From Candidatus Accumulibacter contiguus (GTDB lineage: Bacteria > Pseudomonadota > Gammaproteobacteria > Burkholderiales > Rhodocyclaceae): a DNA stretch of 64,000 bases. The notes under the pieces were generated by a model. That model saw nothing but the letters and a program-made list of their open reading frames with translations. It made no database searches and had not been told where the DNA came from. The position numbers were made by a program, and so were the translations under genes. The stretch spans positions 1 through 64,000 of the forward strand of contig NZ_SPMX01000018.1 of the NCBI RefSeq assembly GCF_012940005.1. The letters run 5' to 3'. Each line of letters begins with the position of its first letter. Position 1 is the first letter of the stretch. Positions 34,866 through 46,600 of the stretch are shown in pieces.

Positions 34866-37691
34866 TCAGCGCGGCAGCGTTTCAGTGGCCAGCGGCGCAG
34901 CGCGCAGCGGTTCGATGGGGGCACCACGACACACCCGGAAGCCGATGAGGTCGTAACGGTCGTCCGGAGCGAGGTCGACGCGGTTCGCCGCGCGACAGTA
35001 CCTCGGGTTATTGCTCCAGGACCCGCCGCGCAGCACGCGGGACACGCCTTCGTCTGGTCCCGACGGATCCCTTGCCGGATCTGCAGAATACGGGGCGTAG
35101 CGGTCCTCGACCCACTCCCAGACATTGCCGGCGGTGTCGTGCAGTCCCCAGGGGTTCGGATGACGATCCCGCACCGGCGTCGTCCTGCGTCCCCGGCAGT
35201 TGGCCTTGTCCTGCGCGAAGTCCTTCCCCCACCAGTACGCCGTATCCGTCCCGGCGCGGGCGGCGTACTCCCACTCGGCCTCGGTCGGCAATCGGTAGGC
35301 CTGGCCCGTCTGCTGGCTCAGCCACTGCGTGTAAGCCCTGGCGTCGTGCCAACTGACGTTGATGACCGGGCGATCGGCACGTCCCCAGCCGCCATCCGAC
35401 GGGTATTCGACCTCCTTTCCGTGGCGCTGCTGGTCCCACACGTAGTAGTCGTACTCGCGGAAGGTAAGCTCGTACCTGCCGAGAGCGAACGGCCGGGACA
35501 GCGTCACCTGATGCGCGACGTCGTCCTTGCCGCAGGTCGCGCCTTCGACGTCGTCGCGTCCCGCCAGACAGCCCATCGTGAAGCTTCCCGGCGGGATGTC
35601 CACCATCTCCGGCAGCAGCGGATGGCCGGCAAGCGACCTCAAGAACCAGAGCGGCTTCTGCACCGCGTAGTCGAATGGCAGGTTGTTGCGGCTGGCCCAC
35701 CATACGCCTTCGCCCACGCTGCCGAACACCCCCAGCAGGACGACGAGCTTCATCGCTCCGGACCAGCGACTCCACAGCACGAAGCGGCGTTCTTCCGCAC
35801 CGAGCAGGTCGATGCGCAGCCGCCGGTAGCGCCAGAGGTCGTACCAGCCGGCAAGGTTCCACCAGCGTCCGAGAGAACCGCTGCGGCCCCACTGCTCGGC
35901 CTGGAAACGAAGCTGCTGCCGAAGCATGTCGCGATCGCGGTTCTTCTCGATGTAGTCGTGGAGCGTCGGCCAGTAGCCGATCGCCTTACCGGTCTTCGGA
36001 TCCTTGACGCGGGCGCGGATCAGCGTCTCGTGGATCAGGTCGACGTACTGCTGGTCCTGCTCGGTGCCGATCGTGATCAGCCGCAGCGAACCGGCGTGCG
36101 TTGGCGCGGCGACGTCGGCGCGGCGCTCGCCGGAGAGCAGTCGCAGCACGCGCTCGCCGGCCGCCGCCTTGCCGTCACCGGCAATCCTCGCCGCTTGGTC
36201 GCGCGGGATGCGCTGCCGCGTGTGGCGGCCCTCGTCGTTGATGCGGGTCAGCCACAGCAGCAGTTCGAGCGCCGATTGCCTGCCCTTGGCGACCTCGCCG
36301 TCGATGCGCGCCAGCAGCGCGTCGGCCTGCGCACTGAGCATGCCGGCGATGCCGTTCGACTCGCGGTAGCGCTCGCCGCTGAGGACATTTCCCTGGCGCT
36401 GCTGCCAGAGCGTGTAGAGCGCGTTCTCGACTAGCGGCAGCGAACCGATCTCGTCAAGCGCGTTTGCGAGGATCGCCGTGCTGACTTCGCTGACGTCGAG
36501 GCCGGCGAGCCGCGCCGGTTGCTCGATGACTTCGCGCAACCCGTGCTCGGAGATCGTCGGCAGGAAGTAGCGCTTGCAGAGGCTGTTGTAGATTTCCTGC
36601 AGGCGCGGCAATTGTTCGAAGCGATCGAGGAAATCGGCGCGCACGGTACTGATCAGGAACAGCGGACACTCGGGGTCCTGCAGCGCCCCGGCGAGCAGGG
36701 CGTCGAACTGCTTGCGCGCTGCCGGGTCGGCGAAGGTGAACAGTTCCTCGAACTGGTCGACGATCAGCAGGAATGCGGTCTGCTCTTCCCGTGCGTCGCG
36801 CAGGTCGAGCGCCAGTACGCGTGCGCGCTCGTCCTGTGCGAAGCGCTGCGCGCGGGCGCGGGTGTCGCGCCGCTCGCCGGCGGCGATCAGGGCGTGCTCG
36901 ACGACCTCCGCCAGCTTCTCCAGCGGGTCCCTGCCCGGCATCATCGGCCCGAGGATTCGCCAGCGCTCGCAGCCGGTGCGCGCCCACAGCGCTCCCTGTT
37001 CGATCATCGGCAACAGGCCGGCATTGACCAGCGACGACTTGCCGGCGCCGCTGTTGCCCTCGATCTGCAGCCAGCGGCAGAAGCCGGCGCCGCCGGCGCG
37101 CAGCCTGTCGGGGTCGGCCGGCTGCTGCTCGCCGAGGCACGCGAGCGCCTCGAGGGTTTCCTTGCGGCGTCCGAAGAACAGCCGGGAATCCTTGCTGGTG
37201 AAGGCGTTGAGGCCGACGAAGGGGCAGCCTTCGATGGCCGGCGGCGAGTCGAGGCGGATGGCGCGCGCCCGGATGGCGTCGAGCAGTGTGGCCGGCAGCG
37301 CCTCGGCCGCCCGCCAGCGGGTGGCCTGGAAGAGGACGAGAAACGGCGGCAGCGTCTCCGGCCTGGCGTCTTCGAGGAAGATCGGGAACAGCGGCAGGCG
37401 CTCGGCGTCCTTCGCCGGCGCCAGGTGGCGGATCAGGGCCACCTGCACCTCGGCGCCGACCCAGCGGCGCACGCCTTCCCTGCCGATGAGAACGACGAAC
37501 GCAGAGCAGCCGTGCAGGGCCTCCTGCAGGCGCTCCAGCCACCTGTCGCCGGTGCGCAGCGAATCGTCATCCTTGAAGACACTCAGCCCGGCCTGTTCGA
37601 GCGCCGTGCGCAAGGCGATCGCCACCGTCTGGTCAGCGCGGCTGTAGCTGAGAAAGACGCGTTCCGTCGTCTGCTGGTCGGCTGGCGGCAT
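34866..37691 (-). CDS. TIR - nSTAND1 NTPase - transmembrane - FGE-fold protein
   Basis: A 941-aa four-part protein. (1) TIR domain about 9-140 (R-V-F-L-S-Y-S-R-A-D at 11-20), with Trp77 and Glu81 at the usual catalytic position W-x-x-x-E, so NADase activity is possible. (2) STAND NTPase about 155-600 with Walker A GNSGAGKSS (212-220) and Walker B L-L-I-V-D-Q-F-E-E (308-316), the nSTAND1 form. (3) One transmembrane helix about 647-666. (4) Formylglycine-generating-enzyme (SUMF1) fold 695-925, with G-N-V-W-E-W and R-V-L-R-G-G-S-W. Of the two catalytic Cys of true FGE only one (Cys899) is at the expected place, so this domain more likely binds a ligand. Such architectures are known among bacterial defence and signalling NTPases. 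It is last in a minus-strand group with the two genes upstream and ends in a terminator. Confidence 0.85.
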   Translation of the reverse strand: MPPADQQTTERVFLSYSRADQTVAIALRTALEQAGLSVFKDDDSLRTGDRWLERLQEALHGCSAFVVLIGREGVRRWVGAEVQVALIRHLAPAKDAERLPLFPIFLEDARPETLPPFLVLFQATRWRAAEALPATLLDAIRARAIRLDSPPAIEGCPFVGLNAFTSKDSRLFFGRRKETLEALACLGEQQPADPDRLRAGGAGFCRWLQIEGNSGAGKSSLVNAGLLPMIEQGALWARTGCERWRILGPMMPGRDPLEKLAEVVEHALIAAGERRDTRARAQRFAQDERARVLALDLRDAREEQTAFLLIVDQFEELFTFADPAARKQFDALLAGALQDPECPLFLISTVRADFLDRFEQLPRLQEIYNSLCKRYFLPTISEHGLREVIEQPARLAGLDVSEVSTAILANALDEIGSLPLVENALYTLWQQRQGNVLSGERYRESNGIAGMLSAQADALLARIDGEVAKGRQSALELLLWLTRINDEGRHTRQRIPRDQAARIAGDGKAAAGERVLRLLSGERRADVAAPTHAGSLRLITIGTEQDQQYVDLIHETLIRARVKDPKTGKAIGYWPTLHDYIEKNRDRDMLRQQLRFQAEQWGRSGSLGRWWNLAGWYDLWRYRRLRIDLLGAEERRFVLWSRWSGAMKLVVLLGVFGSVGEGVWWASRNNLPFDYAVQKPLWFLRSLAGHPLLPEMVDIPPGSFTMGCLAGRDDVEGATCGKDDVAHQVTLSRPFALGRYELTFREYDYYVWDQQRHGKEVEYPSDGGWGRADRPVINVSWHDARAYTQWLSQQTGQAYRLPTEAEWEYAARAGTDTAYWWGKDFAQDKANCRGRRTTPVRDRHPNPWGLHDTAGNVWEWVEDRYAPYSADPARDPSGPDEGVSRVLRGGSWSNNPRYCRAANRVDLAPDDRYDLIGFRVCRGAPIEPLRAAPLATETLPR

Positions 37692-37753
37692 CGCTCACCC
37701 CTCCTGATCGGCAAGGAACGGCTGCTGCCGGCCGGTGCCGGCCAGGGTCCTTT

Positions 37754-38335
37754 TCATCTCGCCACCACCTGACTGACGCGCTGGGCGTGTGTCGGCAAAT
37801 CGAACCGGTTCGGGTCAAAATCGTCGCCCAGCCACTCGATCATCTCCTCGTGATCCTCGTGCTCCGGATCCTTCAGGACGTCGAGAAGATTCGCGTAGCC
37901 ATAGACCCCACCGCAGTCCTCCGGTGGGCAAGCGCCTTCGCCGGCGACCAGCACGGCGCGCGGCGCCGCCGGGTCGGGCGGCAGGCGCGTCTCGATGGCG
38001 ATGGTGTGCCACCAGTCGTCACCGAAGTCGTACCAGTAGCGAAACTTGCGCTGTCGCGCCAGCAACTCGCCGAGCGTCGTGGTGTCTTCGGGAAGCGCCG
38101 GTTGCCCACCGAACATGTTGTCGTCGAGGCTGGGCATGCCCACCACCCGGCCGGCCGCCCGGAACTCGTGCAGGTGGTCGTCGTCCCAACCCATGGCCTC
38201 CTGGATCACGCGGTGAAACTCCCAGAAGGTCAGATCCTTGTCGACCTCGACGCGGCGCCAGATAGCCGGTTCCCAGGAGTCGAGGCTGATCTTGAGGCGC
38301 AGGCGGCCACCGGCGTTCTTCGCTGTTGCGTTCAT
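37754..38335 (-). CDS. plasmid pRiA4b ORF-3-like protein
   Basis: A 193-aa protein of the pRiA4b ORF-3 family (also seen as a passenger in IS1096-type elements). Signatures are [26 protein letters not shown] and [12 protein letters not shown]. Function unknown. Its ATG overlaps the stop of the upstream restriction-helicase remnant (ATGA), and the TIR-STAND gene begins 62 bases downstream, so the three form one transcription unit. Confidence 0.85.
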   Translation of the reverse strand: MNATAKNAGGRLRLKISLDSWEPAIWRRVEVDKDLTFWEFHRVIQEAMGWDDDHLHEFRAAGRVVGMPSLDDNMFGGQPALPEDTTTLGELLARQRKFRYWYDFGDDWWHTIAIETRLPPDPAAPRAVLVAGEGACPPEDCGGVYGYANLLDVLKDPEHEDHEEMIEWLGDDFDPNRFDLPTHAQRVSQVVAR

Positions 38336-40160
38336 GGTTGCAGTACCTTGGTCGATTCCTCGCCGAACTGGCTGACCACGCGCACCGCCACGCGCCTGCC
38401 GGCCCGGAAAGGAATGGGATGGGAAACGAAGCCATACAGGCGGTCGAAGGCTTCAGCGTCGATTTCGATCCTGACCCAGGTGCCGGTGTCGGCGACGACC
38501 AGATTGACGTGGCTTTTTTTGGTTGGCCAGGTATTGCGGCTGGTGTGGCCGAAGACGTGCCGCGTGCTGCCCTGCGGGTTGTAGTGGTTGAGAATCGGCA
38601 GCACGCGCTCGCGTTCGGCGGCGTGCGCAACGATGCCGCGGTTGATGCTCTCGACGACCGGCTGCGGGTCTTCGTAGATCACCAGGCGCTTGTAGATCGG
38701 GTTGTCTTCGCCGACGACTTTGAGCTTTTCCTCGTACCAGCGCTCGACGATCTGCCTGACCTGCTGGAAGAGACGCAGGTCGGCCCGCTGCGCTTCGTCG
38801 CCGTGGATGCGCCGCAGGTAGTCGCGGGTCAGCTTGTAAATGACGGTCTGGTCGCGCAGTTCGTCGAGCTTGAGGCGCATCGTCTGGCGGTCTGCCGAGA
38901 CGGCGGTGCCGAGCGTGGTTTCGACCGGCAGGCGGGTGGTGTCGAGGCAATAATCGGGCGTGCCGGTGAAGTCGGCGGCAAGGTGGTCGCTGTCGGTCTG
39001 CAGGCGGTAGCCGGTTGGGGAAGCGGATTTCGAGGCTGTCGCGCTCACGCAGCGCGCGCAGCGTGGCGTATTCGGGCGGCTCGGTGTGGCTGCTCTGGCC
39101 GGCCTTGAACAGCTTGAAGGGGATGCCGATGATGTGCGCGTACTCGGGCGGGAACTTGCCGGTCTTCGGGTCGATAAAGTAGTAGCGGCGGCGCAGCGCC
39201 CGGCCGGCAAGTTGGGCGCGGCTTCGCCGACGGAGGTTTCCTGCACCTCGCGACGCTGCGTACGCTGCCCCTTGCGCGGGAGTTCTGCCTTGCAGTTTTC
39301 GTAGAGGTTTTTCAGGACCGGCTCGTCGATCGCCTGGCTGCTGTCGTCGATCGGCAGGAAAGGAATCTTGATCAGCCCGGCTTCGATCGCTTCGATCAGG
39401 CCGAAGTCGCTGACCACCCAGGGAAACAGCGAGTACGCCGGAAACCCCGAGCCGGAAAGGTAGTAGGGAGTTGCCGACAGATCGTAGACCACACGCACCT
39501 GAAAGCGCCGGGTGCAGGCGCGCAGGCCGGAGAACCAGACGGCGGCGCGTTCGTTTTCGGTTTCCGAATTGTCGAGTTCGGTATCCCTGCCCTTGGCGCG
39601 CGGCAGGTAGCAATGGTGCGCTTCGTCATTGATCACCAGCAGCCGGCGCCCGGCCTTGAAGCTGCCGAGAACGCGGCGCAGCACCTGGTTTTCGTCCTCT
39701 CGGCTTTCCACTTTCCTGCCATCTTCGCCGCGCTCTGAAGATGTGTACCGGTGTTCGATTTTTCCGCGACTTCGTTGAGCCAGATCGCGGCCTCGACGGC
39801 TTCCTGCTGCGCGAAGAACAGCTTCTGGTGCGCGGCCCGCTCGGGGTTGGCAAACCAGTAGTCGAGCAGATCGCGCGTGACGCGGCTGGTAACGCCCCGG
39901 TAGCCGGAGTCACGCCAGGTGCGCAGTTCGTCCCGAAGCCGGTTGATCAGGTGTTCGCCGTACTCGGCCTGGAAGTCGTTCAGGTCGAACATGCTGCCCT
40001 GGTTCTGCTGGCCGATCGGCACCTGCGGCACATCCGGCGTGAAGAGGCGGCGGCCCGGGCGAATGTCCCGGTAGTTCAGGTTGCCCTGGGCGTCGGTGGC
40101 ATAGTGCCGGGCCGGCTCGTCATAGGGGGAATTCAGGATGGGATTGTCCGCAGAGAGCAT
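38332..40160 (-). pseudogene. type III-like restriction helicase (BPTD_3080-type), internally deleted and frameshifted
   Basis: The N-terminus (ATG at 40160; N-P-I-L-N-S-P-Y ... R-R-L-F-T-P-D-V and later I-W-L-N-E-V-A) matches DEAD/DEAH restriction subunits of the BPTD_3080 group. About 39720 it jumps, without the expected Walker A region, to the segment preceding N-D-E-A-H-H-C in another frame. After A-P-N-L-P-A (about 39220) it jumps again to [10 protein letters not shown] in a third frame, losing the helicase-C core. About 39017-39020 (GGGG on the plus strand) removal of one base rejoins the frame to G-Y-R-L-Q-T-D-S-D. The C-terminus to 38332 is intact. ATP binding is therefore lost; the gene is a remnant of a defence nuclease. 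Confidence 0.8.
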
Positions 40161-40321
40161 GGCGAGCGACGTAACCGGCTGGTAGGTGGGGCATTCTAGC
40201 AAACCCCTTCCGGTCGGCGACATCGGCGATGGTCAGCGTACTGGCATGAGGCCCCATCCAGGTGCATACTGCTGGAATGAACCAACGTCTGCGCTTTCTT
40301 CTCTGTCGAGAAGAACCGTTG

Positions 40322-40384
40322 ATGACCGCGCAACACCGTGCCACCTTCCTGATCGTCGACGATTCACGCGAAGACCTCGATGGT
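40322..40384 (+). pseudogene. possible truncated response-regulator N-terminus
   Basis: From the ATG at 40322 the frame reads [20 protein letters not shown], the start of a CheY-like receiver domain including the acidic pair. After about 20 residues the similarity ends and the frame runs on into the 5' part of the next gene without receiver features. It could be a deletion scar of a regulator gene, or chance. Confidence 0.35.
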
Positions 40385-40424
40385 CCGAAAGGGTCGATTC
40401 TGGAACCTCCTGGAAACCGCAGCG

Positions 40425-43400
40425 ATGAATCCCTCAAGAGCCGGGCCGACCCAGGCGACGACCGGACCATCTCCAACCCGCGGCGCCCTGCGTCTCGTCC
40501 TCATCTACGCGATCTTTGCCGGACTCTGGATCGTGCTCTCCGACAAGGCGGTGGCTTGGCTTTTCCAGGATCCGAACCGGATCCTTCTCGCCAGCACGCT
40601 GAAGGGCTGGCTCTTCGTCGCCGTGACGTCGATGCTGCTCTATGGCCTGGTGCGCGGCCTCCTCCAGCAAGCGCTGGACTGGTCGCGGCGCGAGCAGGAA
40701 GCGCGTGAGGAGGGCCTCCGCAGCCAGCAATTCCTCGCCTCGATCGTCGAGGCGTCGACCGACGCCATCTTCGCCAAGGATCTCGAAGGTCGTTACCTGG
40801 CCTTCAGCCAGGGAGCGGCCCGACTGATCGACAGGAAAGCCGAGGAGATTCCGGGCTGCGACGACACGGCGCTCTTTCCGCCAGAACAGGCCGCGATGCT
40901 CCGTGCCAACGACCGCCGGGCAATTGACGAAAACCGGATCAATACGTATGAGGAAACGCTTTCCACCGCCGATGGGGCACGCACCTTCCTGGCCACCAAG
41001 GGGCCGCTGCGCGATGGCGATGGAAAGGTCATCGGACTGTTCGGTATCTCCCGCGATATCACGGAGCGCAAGCAGGCCGAGAACAAGCTGCGCGAACAGG
41101 AACGGCTACTGGCAGATTCGCAGGCCATCGCGCATGTCGGTAGCTGGATGGTGGACATCGCGTCCGGCCAGGTGATCTGGAGCGAAGAATCCTTCCGGCT
41201 GTATGGTCTGCCGCCGCGGCCAGGTGAATCGCTGAGCTTCGATCGTTTCGTCGACCTGCTGCATCCCGACGACCGGCCGCGCATGCACGACTGGTCTGCC
41301 GCCTGCCTGGCAGGACAGCGCATGTCCAGTCTGGAATTTCGCACACGCCCGATCGACGGGGTGAGCCGCTGGCTGCTCGGCCACGGCGCCCTCGAAAGGA
41401 ATGCCGACGGCAAGCCCTGGCGCATGATCGGAACGGTGCAGGACATCACCGAGAAGAAGTTAATGAGCGACGAACTCGCTCGCCATCGCCATCACCTCGA
41501 ACAACTGGTCGCCGAACGGACCGCCGAACTGGCGGAAGCAAATCTCGCACTGACGCAGCGTGCCGAGGAAATCACCGACCTCTACGATCGCGCACCCTGC
41601 GGCTATCACTCGTTGGCCGCCGACGGGACGATCATCGCGGTCAACCAGACTGAACTCGACTTGCTCGGCTACTCCCGGGAAGAGTTCGTCGGCCACAAGG
41701 TCGGCGAGTTCATGACCGCCGAAAGCCGCGCGCTGTTCAATCAGCGCTTTGCCGTCTTCAGCCGCAGCGGCCGCGTACGTGATCTGGCTTTTGACTGGCT
41801 GCGCAAGGACGGCAGTATCCTGCCGGTGCTGATCAGCGCCGACCTGGTGCGCAATGCCGCGGGAGAGTTCCTCTTCAGCCGGTCGACGATGGTCGACAAC
41901 AGCGAGCGCAGCCGGCGCGAGCGTGAGATCGCCGAGATGCAGGCGGAACTCGCGCGCCGGGCCGAGGCGGCCGAGGCCGCGAACCGGGCGAAGAGCGCGT
42001 TCCTGGCCAACATGAGTCACGAGATCCGCACGCCGTTGAACGCCATCATCGGCCTGACGCACCTCCTGCGGCGTACCGGAGCGACGCCGGCACAGGCCGA
42101 GCGACTCGACAAGATCGACGGCGCCGCGCAGCACCTCCTCGCCATCATCAGCGATGTCCTCGACCTGTCCAAGATCGAAGCCGGCCGATTGCAGGTGGAG
42201 AGCACGGATTTCCATCTCTCGGCGATTCTCGACAGCGTCGCTTCGATCATCGGCGAATCGGCACGCCGCAAGGGCCTGCGGATCGACCTCGAACGTGATG
42301 CCGTGCCGCTGTGGTTGCGCGGCGACCCGACGCGGCTGCGCCAGGCACTGCTCAATTACGCGGGCAACGCGGTCAAGTTCACCGACCACGGTTGGATTGC
42401 CCTGCGCGCCAGGCTGCTCGAAGAGCAGGATGACAAATTGCTGGTGCGCTTCGAGGTCGAGGACACCGGTATCGGTATTACCGACGATCAGAGCGCGCGA
42501 CTGTTTCAGGCCTTCGAACAGGCCGACACCTCGACGACGCGCAAGTACGGTGGCACCGGCCTCGGACTCGCCATCACCGCGCGCCTGGCACACCTGATGG
42601 GTGGCGAAATCGGCGTCAAAAGCACGCCCGGCGTCGGCAGCACCTTCTGGCTGACCGCCCGCCTGCTGCGCGGTCGTGGCATCGTGCCCGTCAGTCCGAC
42701 CCTGGAGATTGCCGATGCCGAGGTCAGGCTACGCCAGCGTTGCGCGAGGAAACGCATCCTGCTGGTGGAAGACAATGCCATCAACCGCGAGGTGGCAGAG
42801 GAACTGTTGCGTGCCGTCGACCTGGCGGTAGACGCGGCGGCCGATGGTGAGCAGGCGCTGGCGATGGTACAGGGCACCGACTACGATCTGATCCTGATGG
42901 ATATGCAGATGCCGAACATGGACGGTCTGGAGGCTACCCGTGCCATCCGCACCCTGCCCGGCTGGCAAACCAGACCGATCGTGGCGATGACCGCCAACGC
43001 CTTCGACGAGGTCCGCCGTGCCTGCGAGCAGGCGGGCATGAACGACTTTGTCGGCAAACCGATGACTCCCGGCCTGCTCTATGCGGCCTTGTTGAAGTGG
43101 CTGCCTGACGCGATGGCTCATGAGTCGCTCGCGACTTTCATAGTGACGGACAGCGGAATGGCGCCAGCATCGGCGGTGACGCTACCGGCAACGCCAGCGT
43201 CACCAGAAGCGGCTGAAGCCGCCATGGCACGCCTGACCGCTTTGCCCGGCATGGACACGGAGGAAATTCTCGTCGCCCTGCGTGGCAACACCGGAAAGTA
43301 TCTGGCCCTGATCGGCAAATTTCTCGCCTCGCACGCCGATGACATGTCGCTGCTGGCGGCGAGCCTGGCCGAGGGGGATCACGTCAGCGCGATACGCGTG

Positions 43401-43628
43401 GCGCACACCTTGAAGGGCAGCGGCGCCCTCATGGGAGCCAGGCGGCTGGCGGAACTGGCGGCGCGCCTGGAGCAGATGCTGCGCGCCAACGACGACCTGC
43501 GGGCTCCCGACGCTCCGCTGCGTGCCGCAATGGATGCCGTCGGCGGCGAAGTCGCAGCGCTGGCCAGGGCGCTCACCCCAGGGCCGGCATCGATTGCCGC
43601 ACTCACCGGCCCGCTCACACCGGAGTGA
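40425..43628 (+). CDS. hybrid sensor histidine kinase with three PAS domains, receiver and HPt
   Basis: A 1067-aa multi-domain kinase. Two transmembrane helices near the N-terminus (about 20-75), three PAS domains (about 100-210, 225-340, 375-500), HisKA with N-M-S-H-E-I-R-T-P, HATPase with N-x-x-x-N-A-V-K-F and G-T-G-L-G-L, a receiver with phospho-Asp in [11 protein letters not shown], and a C-terminal HPt with [12 protein letters not shown]. It can run a full internal phosphorelay. The ATG at 40425 starts a normal N-terminus; an in-frame ATG is also present at 40380. No separate response regulator is next to it apart from the stub at 40322. Signal and output unknown. Confidence 0.88.
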   Translation: MNPSRAGPTQATTGPSPTRGALRLVLIYAIFAGLWIVLSDKAVAWLFQDPNRILLASTLKGWLFVAVTSMLLYGLVRGLLQQALDWSRREQEAREEGLRSQQFLASIVEASTDAIFAKDLEGRYLAFSQGAARLIDRKAEEIPGCDDTALFPPEQAAMLRANDRRAIDENRINTYEETLSTADGARTFLATKGPLRDGDGKVIGLFGISRDITERKQAENKLREQERLLADSQAIAHVGSWMVDIASGQVIWSEESFRLYGLPPRPGESLSFDRFVDLLHPDDRPRMHDWSAACLAGQRMSSLEFRTRPIDGVSRWLLGHGALERNADGKPWRMIGTVQDITEKKLMSDELARHRHHLEQLVAERTAELAEANLALTQRAEEITDLYDRAPCGYHSLAADGTIIAVNQTELDLLGYSREEFVGHKVGEFMTAESRALFNQRFAVFSRSGRVRDLAFDWLRKDGSILPVLISADLVRNAAGEFLFSRSTMVDNSERSRREREIAEMQAELARRAEAAEAANRAKSAFLANMSHEIRTPLNAIIGLTHLLRRTGATPAQAERLDKIDGAAQHLLAIISDVLDLSKIEAGRLQVESTDFHLSAILDSVASIIGESARRKGLRIDLERDAVPLWLRGDPTRLRQALLNYAGNAVKFTDHGWIALRARLLEEQDDKLLVRFEVEDTGIGITDDQSARLFQAFEQADTSTTRKYGGTGLGLAITARLAHLMGGEIGVKSTPGVGSTFWLTARLLRGRGIVPVSPTLEIADAEVRLRQRCARKRILLVEDNAINREVAEELLRAVDLAVDAAADGEQALAMVQGTDYDLILMDMQMPNMDGLEATRAIRTLPGWQTRPIVAMTANAFDEVRRACEQAGMNDFVGKPMTPGLLYAALLKWLPDAMAHESLATFIVTDSGMAPASAVTLPATPASPEAAEAAMARLTALPGMDTEEILVALRGNTGKYLALIGKFLASHADDMSLLAASLAEGDHVSAIRVAHTLKGSGALMGARRLAELAARLEQMLRANDDLRAPDAPLRAAMDAVGGEVAALARALTPGPASIAALTGPLTPE

Positions 43629-43673
43629 CGAGCGGGATCGCGAGCGGACCGCCGGCGCTACGCGACCATCCCT

Positions 43674-46600
43674 TCACGCGTAGTCCACGCTGACATTGTC
43701 GCTCCCCAACCATTCGCGTATCGCTGTCAGCAGGTCGTCTTCGAGGCGAACCCGGTTGGCGTCGCCGAAAGCCAGTTCGCAGGTCGCGTTCCCGTTTCGA
43801 TACGCCAGCCGCACCGGGCAATCGCCGGGAGTGTAAGGCGCCAGCAGGGTTTGCAGGCGGTGTACGGCGGTGCGCGCGTTGCTGCCGCTGGCCTGGCCGT
43901 TGAGCGACAGGCGCAGATGACGGGCAAAACGGCCGCGCGCTTCGGCGAGCGTCAACAGACGTTCGGCAACGATTTTGACGCGGCCTTCGCCGGCGAAATC
44001 ATCGCGCTGGACGCGGCCTTCGATGATCAGCACCTCGTCTTCCCTGATCTTGGCACGTTCGGCTTCGAGCAGTTCGTTGAACACCGAGACTTCGAGTGCG
44101 CTGGTGCCGTCGTCGAGCTGGATGAAGGCCATCTTGCCACGTGCCGTGAATTTGCTGCGGACGCCGACCACCAGGCCGGCGAGCCACTGCGTTTCCTTCC
44201 TCGCTTCGAGCGCGGCCAGCGGCTTGCGCACGAAGTGCGACACCTCGGCCTGAACGCCATGAAAGGGATGGCCGGAGAAGTAGAAACCAAGCGCCAGCTT
44301 CTCTTCGTTGAGCTGCTGTCGCTCACTCCAGCGTGGCACTTCGACATACCTCGGGCCCAGTTCGTCCCTCTGCTCGCCGGCATCGAAGAGGTCGAACAGG
44401 CTGACCTGCATGGCGTTGCGCTCGGCCTGTTCGGCGGCTTCCATGGCGATGCCGACCGAAGCCAGCAGACGCGCGCGATGCCTGTCGAGCGAATCGAAAC
44501 CGCCGGCACGAATCAGGGCTTCGATGGTGCGACGGTTGACCAGGCGTTTGTCGGCGCGTCGACAGAAATCGAACAGATCCTTGAACGGACCGCCGGCCTC
44601 GCGCGCCCTCAGGATCGCGTTCACCGCCTGTTCGCCGGTTCCCTTGACGGCGCCGAGACCGTAACGAATCGTGCTGCGGTCCACCGGCGTGAAGCGGTAT
44701 TCGGAGGCATTCACATCCGGCCCGAGGATGCGCAGGCCATTGGCGATGGCGTCGTCATGAACGATCTTCACCGTGTCGGTGACGTCCATGTCCGACGACA
44801 GCGTGGCCGCCATGAAGGCGGCGCAATGGTGTGCCTTCAGCCAGGCGGTGTGGTAGGTGACGACGGCGTAGGCGGCAGTGTGCGACTTGTTGAAGCCGTA
44901 CTCGGCGAATTTCTCCATCAGGTCGAAAAGCTGCATCGCCAGCTTTTCGTCGTAACCCTTCTTCCTCGCCCCTTCGCGCATCAGGTCGCGGTGCAGGGCC
45001 ATCTCTTCGGCCTTCTTCTTGCCCATCGCACGCCGCAACAGATCGGCGGCGCCGAGCGTATAGCCGCCGATGATCTGCGCGATCTGCATCACCTGTTCCT
45101 GATAGACGATGACCCCATAGGTCGGTTCGAGGCAGACCTTCAGATCGTCGATGTAATAGTCGATCTTCTGCTGGCCCTTCTTGCGCAGGATGAAGTCGTC
45201 GACCATTCCGGAACCGAGCGGTCCCGGCCGGTACAGCGCGAGCACCGCGATGATGTCCTCGAAGCGATCGGGAGCGAGCTTCCGGACCAGTTTCTTCATG
45301 CCCTCCGATTCAACCTGGAAAATCGCGGTGGTATTGCCGTCCTTGAGAATCTGATAGGCGAGCGGATCGTCGAAGGAAAGCGCAGTCAGATCGGGACGCT
45401 GGCCACTGAGTTTCTCGACGTAGTCGAGCGCCAGCTTGATGATCGTCAGGTTGCGCAGACCCAGAAAGTCGAACTTCACCAGCCCGACCTTCTCGACATC
45501 GTCCTTGTCGTACTGGGAAACCACCGAACCGCCGCCGTCGGCCGAATAGACCGGGCAGAAGTCGGTGAGTTTGCCGGGCGCAATCAGCACGCCGCCGGCG
45601 TGCATGCCGACATTGCGCGTCAGATCTTCGAGGCGTGCGGCCAGATCGAAGAGATTGCGGACCTCTTCCTCGTCGTCGATCCTGGCCTTCAATTGCGGCT
45701 CGGCGACGATCGCCTTGGCCAGCGACAGCGGCTTGTTGGTCTCGACCGGGATGAGTTTGGAAAGCTGGTCACAGAAGTTGTACGGCAGATCGAGGACGCG
45801 GCCGACGTCACGAATCACCGCTTTCGACGACATGGTGCCGAAAGTGACGATCTGCGAGACCGCTGCTGCCCCGTACTTCTGGCGCACGTACTCGATCACC
45901 CGCCAGCGGTTGTCCTGACAGAAGTCGATGTCGAAGTCGGGCATCGACACCCGTTCGGGGTTGAGAAAACGTTCGAAGAGCAGCGCGTAGCGCAAGGGAT
46001 CGAGGTCGGTAATCCCCAAAGCGTAGGCGACGACCGAACCCGCACCCGATCCGCGGCCCGGCCCCACCGGACAGCCGTTGTGCTTGGCCCAGTTGATGAA
46101 ATCGGCAACGATCAGGAAGTAGCCGGGGAATCCCATCTGTACGATGGTGTCGGTCTCGAGCTGCAGGCGAGCGTCGTAGGCCGGGCGCTCTGCGAGACGT
46201 TCGACCGGGTCAGGAAAAAGCTGCTGCAGGCGCAGCTCAAGGCCGGCAACTGCCTCCTGGCGGAGATAATCGTCGAGCGTCACCCCGTCCGGGGTCGGAA
46301 AAGCCGGCAGGTAGCTCTTGCCGAGAATGATCTGCAGATTGCAGCGCTTGGCGATCTCCACCGAGTTCTCGAGCGCTTCGGGAAGATCCGCAAACAACTC
46401 GACCATTTCGTCGGGCGACTTGAAATACTGCTCCTCGGTATACAGGCTTGGGCGGCGCGGATCACCGAGCATATAACCCTCGGCAATGCACACCCTTGCC
46501 TCGTGCGCCTTGAAGTCTTCGCGTTCGAGAAACTGGATCGGATGCGTGGCAACCAGCGGCAGTTCAAGATCGGCCGCCAGATCGGCGGTGACGGCGACCA

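Noticed and set aside
34888-35010. Variable region of a diversity-generating retroelement at the FGE-fold C-terminus
   Set aside because: The fold and the R-V-L-R-G-G-S-W segment resemble retroelement targets, but I see no reverse transcriptase and no template repeat in the window.
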